From CADCTB01 sp963768975 (lineage in GTDB: Bacteria; Actinomycetota; Acidimicrobiia; Acidimicrobiales; AC-14), in the NCBI GenBank assembly GCA_963768975.1, contig CAVYKB010000008.1:1-64000 (forward strand): 64,000 nt of DNA, in the 5' to 3' direction. Below are positions 59,819 to 64,000 of this stretch, piece after piece. Within the stretch, counting starts at the first letter, position 1. The number at the start of each line of letters is the position of its first letter. A program made the position numbers and the translations under genes. Below the pieces are notes generated by a model, which made no database searches, was not told the origin of the DNA, and was given only the letters and a program-made list of their open reading frames with translations.

Positions 59819-61531
59819 ATGCGAGTTCGCGTGGGGTCACTTGAAGCCTTGCAGAACGAGGGCCGGCTGGTCGGGAAGGCCGGGACGCACGGGGTCTGCG
59901 TGTTCTGGCACGACGGGCGGGCCTATGCCCTCGACGACCGGTGCCCCCACATGGGGTTCCCCCTGCATCGGGGGTCGGTGGAGGCGGGTCTGGTCACCTG
60001 CCACTGGCACCACGCCCGCTTCGACCTGGCCAGCGGCGGCACACTCGACCCCTTCGCCGACGACGCCCGCGCCTTCCCGGTGGAGGTGGAGGGCGACGAC
60101 GTCTACCTGGTCGTCGAGCCGCCCGACAACCGGGTCGAGCACCTGCGCCGGCGGTTGGCCGAGGGGCTGGAGGGCGGCCTGACCCTGGTGACGGCCAAGG
60201 CCGTGCTCGGCCTGCTGGAGGCGGATGTGGCGCCGGCGGAGATCGTCAGGGTGGGGGTCGAGTTCGGCACCGCCAACCGGGCCCAGGGCTGGGGTTCGGG
60301 CCTCACCGTGTTGGTGGCCATGGCCAACCTGTTGCCGTGGCTCGACCCGGCGGACCATGCACTGGCGATGGTCCACGGGCTGGCCTTCGTGGCCCGGGAC
60401 ACCGCCAACCGCCCGCCCCGGTTCCCACTGGCGCCGCTGGGCGAGGGGCCGGCCGACACCGTCCGCCTCACCGACTGGTACCGGCGGTTCATCGAGACCC
60501 GCTCCGGCGACGCCGCCGAGCGCACCCTGGTGACCGCCCTGTCCGCCGGCGCCGACGCCGGCACCGCATCGCAGATGATGACGGCCGCGGTCACCGACCA
60601 CGTGTTCATCGACATCGGCCACACCCTCGACTTCACCAACAAGGCCTTCGAGGCGGTGGAGCACCTCGGGTGGAGCGCGGCTGGCGCCGTGCTGCCGACG
60701 CTGACCAGCCAGACCGCCGGCGCCTCGCGGGCCGAGGAGGGCAGCCGGTGGCGCCATCCCCACGACCTGGCCGGCCTCGTGGCCGAGACGGAGGCCAAGC
60801 TGCCGGCGCTGCTGGCCGAGGGTCGGGGCGTCGTGGAGCCCTACGAGGACGTGAGCGGGCTGGGCTGGCGCGTGCTGGAGGACGACCCGTACGCCGTGGT
60901 CGGGTCCATCTGCGACGCCATCGCCGCCGGCGCCACGCCCGAGCAGCTCGGTCGGGCGCTGGCCCTGGCCGCCGCCCTGCGCATCACCCGCTTCCACACC
61001 CAGAACGACTTCGGCGACTGGGACGCCGTCCACCACGCCTTCACCTACGCCAACGCCCTCCACCAGTGCCTGCTGCGGCACCCGTCTGACGAGCTGGTGC
61101 GAGGCGTGGTCCACGGCGCGCTGCGGGTCTACCTCGACCGGTTCCTCAACGTGCCGGCGGCTCGGCTTCCGGCGGCCGAGGGCTCCGACCTGGCCGACCT
61201 GCAAGCGTGCTGGGACGGTCAGGGCGGTGTCGACCGGGCCGGCGCGATCGCCTTTGGGTGGCTCAAGGCCGGCGGCGACCCCCGCCGGCTGGTGGCCGCC
61301 CTCGGCCACGCCCTCCTGTCGGAGGACGCCGGGTTCCACTGGTTCCAGATCGTCGAGGCGGCCGTCCGCCAGCACGCGGCCTGGCCCGAGGGCTCCGAGG
61401 AGGGCGCCCTCATCCTGGTCGGTGCCGCCCGCTTCCTGGCCGCCCACACGCCCACCCGCCGGGAGCTCCCCCACGTAGTGCGCATCGCTGCCCGCCTCCG
61501 CCGGGGCGACGATCTGTTCGAGGAGTCCTAG
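59819..61531 (+). CDS. Rieske [2Fe-2S] domain fused to a large helical domain
   Basis: This 570-residue soluble protein has an N-terminal Rieske domain (about 1-100) binding a [2Fe-2S] cluster through CPHMGFPLHRG and CHWHHARFDLASG. The remaining 450 residues are helical with several conserved His: MVHGLAFVARDT, DHVFIDIGHTLDFTNKAFE, FHTQNDFGDWDAVHHAFTYA, LHQCLLRHPSDELV. The C-terminal part is not the catalytic domain of Rieske dioxygenases. Its function is unknown; the His-rich stretches could hold metal or haem. It is convergent with larC, with a hairpin between. Confidence 0.82.
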   Translation: MRVRVGSLEALQNEGRLVGKAGTHGVCVFWHDGRAYALDDRCPHMGFPLHRGSVEAGLVTCHWHHARFDLASGGTLDPFADDARAFPVEVEGDDVYLVVEPPDNRVEHLRRRLAEGLEGGLTLVTAKAVLGLLEADVAPAEIVRVGVEFGTANRAQGWGSGLTVLVAMANLLPWLDPADHALAMVHGLAFVARDTANRPPRFPLAPLGEGPADTVRLTDWYRRFIETRSGDAAERTLVTALSAGADAGTASQMMTAAVTDHVFIDIGHTLDFTNKAFEAVEHLGWSAAGAVLPTLTSQTAGASRAEEGSRWRHPHDLAGLVAETEAKLPALLAEGRGVVEPYEDVSGLGWRVLEDDPYAVVGSICDAIAAGATPEQLGRALALAAALRITRFHTQNDFGDWDAVHHAFTYANALHQCLLRHPSDELVRGVVHGALRVYLDRFLNVPAARLPAAEGSDLADLQACWDGQGGVDRAGAIAFGWLKAGGDPRRLVAALGHALLSEDAGFHWFQIVEAAVRQHAAWPEGSEEGALILVGAARFLAAHTPTRRELPHVVRIAARLRRGDDLFEES

Positions 61532-61541
61532 CGCGACCGTC

Positions 61542-61578
61542 TGGTCACTGGGGGGCATATGTGGCCGCCCAGTGACCA
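61542..61578. terminator. hairpin between convergent Rieske and larC genes
   Basis: TGGTCACTGGG (61542-61552) and its complement (61568-61578) are perfect, and the stem extends to 14 nt per arm with one mismatch. The hairpin lies 10-14 nt from both gene ends and probably stops both transcripts. Confidence 0.7.
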
Positions 61579-61591
61579 AACGCCGGCGCGG

Positions 61592-62779
61592 TCAGCCCGC
61601 TTCGTCGTCGTCCCGCCGGCGCCAGGCCTCCTCGGCGCGCGACACCACCTCCCGGAGAGGCAGTCCGGTGCGGCGGGCGGCGCGGGCGGCGTCGTCGTGC
61701 TCCACCTTCACCCGCCCGGCGCCGACCTTGACCCGCACCGGGATGCCCGCGACCTCGACCTGGTGCTGGTTGCGGGCCGCCGGCCACCGCTCCAACGTCT
61801 CGCCCCGCACGCCGAACGAACCGGTCTCGGTCACCAGCACGCCGGCCAGCTGGTCGGCGAGGGCCGGGTCGGCCAGCACGCTGACGGTGTGGGCCGGGCG
61901 GCCCTTCTTCATGAGGATCGGCGTGAGCCAGGCGTCGAGGGCGCCGGCGTCCATCAGGGCGGCGACGGCGTGGGCGAGAGTCTCGCCGGTGGCGTCGTCG
62001 ACGTTGACCTCGAGCAGGGTGACCGGCTGGCCCGGCTCCGGCCGAGCGGGCTCCTCGTCGGCCGTCTCGCCCAGCACGACCTGGAGCAGGTTGGGCAGGC
62101 CCTCCAGGTCACGGGTGCCGGCGCCGAAGCCGGCGGCACCGACCTGCATCGCCGGCATGGGCCCCCAGCCGGTGACGGTTGCGGCCAGGATGGCGGCGCC
62201 GGTGGGGGTGGTCAGCTCGTAGGGCACGTCGCGCCCGTAGCTGGGCGCGCCCCGAAGCAGCTCCACCACCGCCGGCGCCGGCACCGGCAGCATGCCGTGG
62301 GCGGAGCGGACCATGCCCATGCCGTTGGCCACCGGGCTCGACCACACCGTGTCCACGCCGAGCACCTCGAGCGCGGCGCAGGTGCCCACCACGTCGATGA
62401 CCGCGTCGACCCCGCCCACCTCGTGGAAGTGGACCTGGGCCACGGGCCGGCGGTGGAGATGCCCTTCGGCGTCGGCCAGGGCGGCGAAGGTGGCCTGGGC
62501 CCGGTTGGCCACCCGCTCGGGCAGCCGGGCCTCGTCGATGAGCCCGGTGATGTGGGCGTACGTGCGCACGACGGGGGTCTCGGCCACGACGACCCCGACC
62601 TTCGTCGCGCCGATCCCGCCCCGCATGACCGGCTCCACCTCCATCGACCAGCCGGCCATGGGCAGCCGGTCGAGCATGGCCCGTACCTCGCCCACGTCGG
62701 CGCCGGCGTCAATGAGGGCGCCGAGGGCCATGTCGCCGGCGATGCCCGAGAAGCAGTGGAACCAGGCTGCCGTGGTCAT
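61592..62779 (-). CDS. larC: LarC, nickel-insertion protein of the lactate racemase cofactor pathway
   Basis: This 395-residue protein (DUF111) has WFHCFSGIAGDMALGALIDA, VHFHEVGGVDAVIDVVGTCA, DVPYELTTPTGAAILA, LLEVNVDDATGETLAHAV and WLTPILMKKGRPAH. In lactobacilli LarC inserts nickel into the pyridinium dithiocarboxylate cofactor made by LarB and LarE. ATG 62779 starts 4 nt after the larB stop. LarE and the racemase LarA are not in the window, so the client enzyme is elsewhere or different. Confidence 0.93.
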   Translation of the reverse strand: MTTAAWFHCFSGIAGDMALGALIDAGADVGEVRAMLDRLPMAGWSMEVEPVMRGGIGATKVGVVVAETPVVRTYAHITGLIDEARLPERVANRAQATFAALADAEGHLHRRPVAQVHFHEVGGVDAVIDVVGTCAALEVLGVDTVWSSPVANGMGMVRSAHGMLPVPAPAVVELLRGAPSYGRDVPYELTTPTGAAILAATVTGWGPMPAMQVGAAGFGAGTRDLEGLPNLLQVVLGETADEEPARPEPGQPVTLLEVNVDDATGETLAHAVAALMDAGALDAWLTPILMKKGRPAHTVSVLADPALADQLAGVLVTETGSFGVRGETLERWPAARNQHQVEVAGIPVRVKVGAGRVKVEHDDAARAARRTGLPLREVVSRAEEAWRRRDDDEAG

Positions 62780-62783
62780 CGGG

Positions 62784-63524
62784 TCACGCCGGCAGCATCC
62801 GCAGGACTGCGCACGCGGCCCCGAAGCCGTTGTCGATCCCCACGACGGTGAGGCCGGCGGCGCACGACGACAGCATCCCCAGCAGGGCCGTGACTCCCTC
62901 GAAGGCGGCGCCGTAGCCCGTGCTCGTCGGCACGGCAACGACTGGCGCCGGCGTGATGCCGCCGACGATGCTGGCCAGCGCGCCCTCCATGCCGGCGACG
63001 ACGACCACGGCGTCGGCGCCGGCCAGCTCGTCGACCGTGGCCAGCAGCCGGTGGATGCCGGCCACGCCGACATCGGCGTTGACCGTCGGCTGGATCCCGT
63101 GGGCGACGAGCGTGGCGACGCACTCCTCGGTGACCGGCAGGTCCGACGTGCCGGCGGTGAACACCACCACCCGGCCGGGGCGGGGCAGCCGGCTGCGCCA
63201 GGCGACGGTCGAGCCGGTGCGGACACCGCCGGGATTGCGCTCGGCGGCTGCGGCGGCCTGCTTCTCGGTGGCCCGGGTCAGAAGGATAGGCCCGCCGTCG
63301 TCCTCGGCCAGCAGCTCGGCCACGATGGCCGCGCACTGCTCTGGCGTCTTCCCCGGCCCGTAGACAGCTTCGGGCAACCCCTGGCGCAGGGTGCGGTGGT
63401 GGTCGACCTTGGCGAACCCCAGATCCGCGTACGGCAGCCGCTGGAGTCGGGCGACGGCGTCGTCGGCCGACAGCGCGCCGGAGCGCACGTCGTCGAGCAG
63501 TCGCCGGACTGCGGGCTCATCCAC
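62784..63524 (-). CDS. larB: LarB, nicotinic acid adenine dinucleotide carboxylase/hydrolase
   Basis: This 246-residue protein resembles PurE-type carboxylases in its C-terminal half: VVVFTAGTSDLPVTEECVAT, ADVGVAGIHRLLATVDEL, VVVAGMEGALASIVGGI, VAVPTSTGYGAAFEGVTALL. The N-terminal region (LQRLPYADLGFAKVDHHRTL, LPEAVYGPGKTPEQC) is typical of LarB. It makes the first intermediate of the nickel-pincer cofactor. GTG 63524 was chosen. It is divergent from pheA, 21 nt away. Confidence 0.93.
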   Translation of the reverse strand: MDEPAVRRLLDDVRSGALSADDAVARLQRLPYADLGFAKVDHHRTLRQGLPEAVYGPGKTPEQCAAIVAELLAEDDGGPILLTRATEKQAAAAAERNPGGVRTGSTVAWRSRLPRPGRVVVFTAGTSDLPVTEECVATLVAHGIQPTVNADVGVAGIHRLLATVDELAGADAVVVVAGMEGALASIVGGITPAPVVAVPTSTGYGAAFEGVTALLGMLSSCAAGLTVVGIDNGFGAACAVLRMLPA

Positions 63525-63545
63525 GTCCGTAAGTATCCTCCGCCC

Positions 63546-64000
63546 ATGACCCGAGTCGCCTATCTGGGCCCTCCCGGCACCTTCACCGAGGAGGCGCTGC
63601 TCAGCCAGCCCGACCTGGTCGATGCCGAGCTGATCGCCATGCGGTCCATGCCCGAGGTGCTGTCGGCCACGTCGTCCGGTGAGGTCGACCTCGGTTTCGT
63701 CGCCCTGGAGAACTCAATCGAGGGCAGCGTGACCTTGGTCCTTGACCAGCTGGTCTTCGACTACGAGCTGTTCATCCAGCGTGAGGTCGTCCTCACCATC
63801 CGCCAGAACCTCCTTGGGCCGCCGGGTATGACCCTGGCCGACGTCAAGCGGGTCGTGTCCTTCCCCGTGGCGTCCGCCCAGTGCCGGCGGTTCTTCTCCT
63901 TGCGGTTGCCCGACGCCGAGATCGTGGCCGCCAACTCGACCGCCGGCGCGGTCCAGGAGGTGGCGGAGAACCAGCCCCCTGGTACCGCGGCGCTGGGAGC
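63546..64000 (+). CDS. pheA: prephenate dehydratase (3' end outside window)
   Basis: The first 151 codons of a prephenate dehydratase are present, making phenylpyruvate in phenylalanine synthesis: VAYLGPPGTFTEEALLSQPD, EVDLGFVALENSIEGSV, FIQREVVLTIRQNLLG, FPVASAQCRRFF, VAANSTAGAVQEVAE. The C-terminal catalytic part and any ACT domain are outside the window. ATG 63546 is the family start. It is divergent from larB. Confidence 0.92.
   Translation, partial: MTRVAYLGPPGTFTEEALLSQPDLVDAELIAMRSMPEVLSATSSGEVDLGFVALENSIEGSVTLVLDQLVFDYELFIQREVVLTIRQNLLGPPGMTLADVKRVVSFPVASAQCRRFFSLRLPDAEIVAANSTAGAVQEVAENQPPGTAALG

Noticed and set aside
59837..61579. 580-codon open frame on the minus strand opposite the Rieske gene
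   Set aside because: It is a mirror frame without recognisable domains; the plus-strand Rieske motifs are decisive.

Overview
The window is a very GC-rich, gene-dense stretch of a chromosome from an actinobacterium (Actinomycetota). This rests on the cell-wall block at 39.2-47.2 kb (crgA, pabA, pknB, pbpA, rodA/ftsW, pstP, fhaB, fhaA), a SARP-type regulator, a DUF6777 protein, frequent GTG starts and NTGA stop/start overlaps. A class-level guess such as Acidimicrobiia is inference only. No insertion sequence, integrase, phage gene or CRISPR array is visible. Both ends are cut inside genes: a GAF-domain protein on the left and pheA on the right.

Region by region. 1-3.7 kb: signalling and stress genes (GAF protein, ECF sigma factor, RsbW-like kinase fused to PAS, SRPBCC protein). 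4-5.2 kb: a lipoprotein made of two tandem repeats. 6-14.6 kb: a styrene-monooxygenase-like flavoprotein, a lipoprotein plus duplicated-domain protein, a shortened SARP regulator, an SRPBCC protein and a large ATPase/TPR protein. Three promoters here share the same three-half-site motif, so this looks like one regulon. 14.8-21.4 kb: a membrane/secreted locus around a DUF6777 protein in which one SH3-like module occurs three times, once truncated. 21.5-26.3 kb: a protease-MoxR-DUF58-vWA-vWA operon. 26.7-36.8 kb: an uncharacterised biosynthesis-like island with three radical SAM enzymes, a PEP-utilising enzyme, a DegT aminotransferase, a SAMHD1/dGTPase-like HD protein, a nucleotidyltransferase and proteins of unknown function. 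It is tightly coupled translationally and is the best candidate for an undescribed system.

36.9-39.1 kb: a surface protein, a thiolase and a small membrane protein. 39.2-47.4 kb: the conserved cell-growth and Ser/Thr-phosphorylation block, followed by tRNA-Leu(CAG). 47.5-52.3 kb: an orphan response regulator and two large secreted proteins, the second broken by frameshifts in G runs and lacking a normal start codon. 52.4-57.6 kb: a paralogue of the 36.9 kb surface protein, a lipoprotein, an ABC exporter pair, a LysM-M23 peptidase and a DUF418-like membrane protein. 57.7-64 kb: an ABC-F ATPase, MscL with a zinc-ribbon tail, a Rieske fusion protein, larC, larB and the start of pheA.

Functionally, the kinase PknB, phosphatase PstP and FHA readers control the peptidoglycan polymerase (RodA) and transpeptidase (PbpA) encoded with them. 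The radical SAM island has the enzyme types expected for building or modifying a small molecule or nucleotide-linked product, but no precursor peptide or carrier protein was found.
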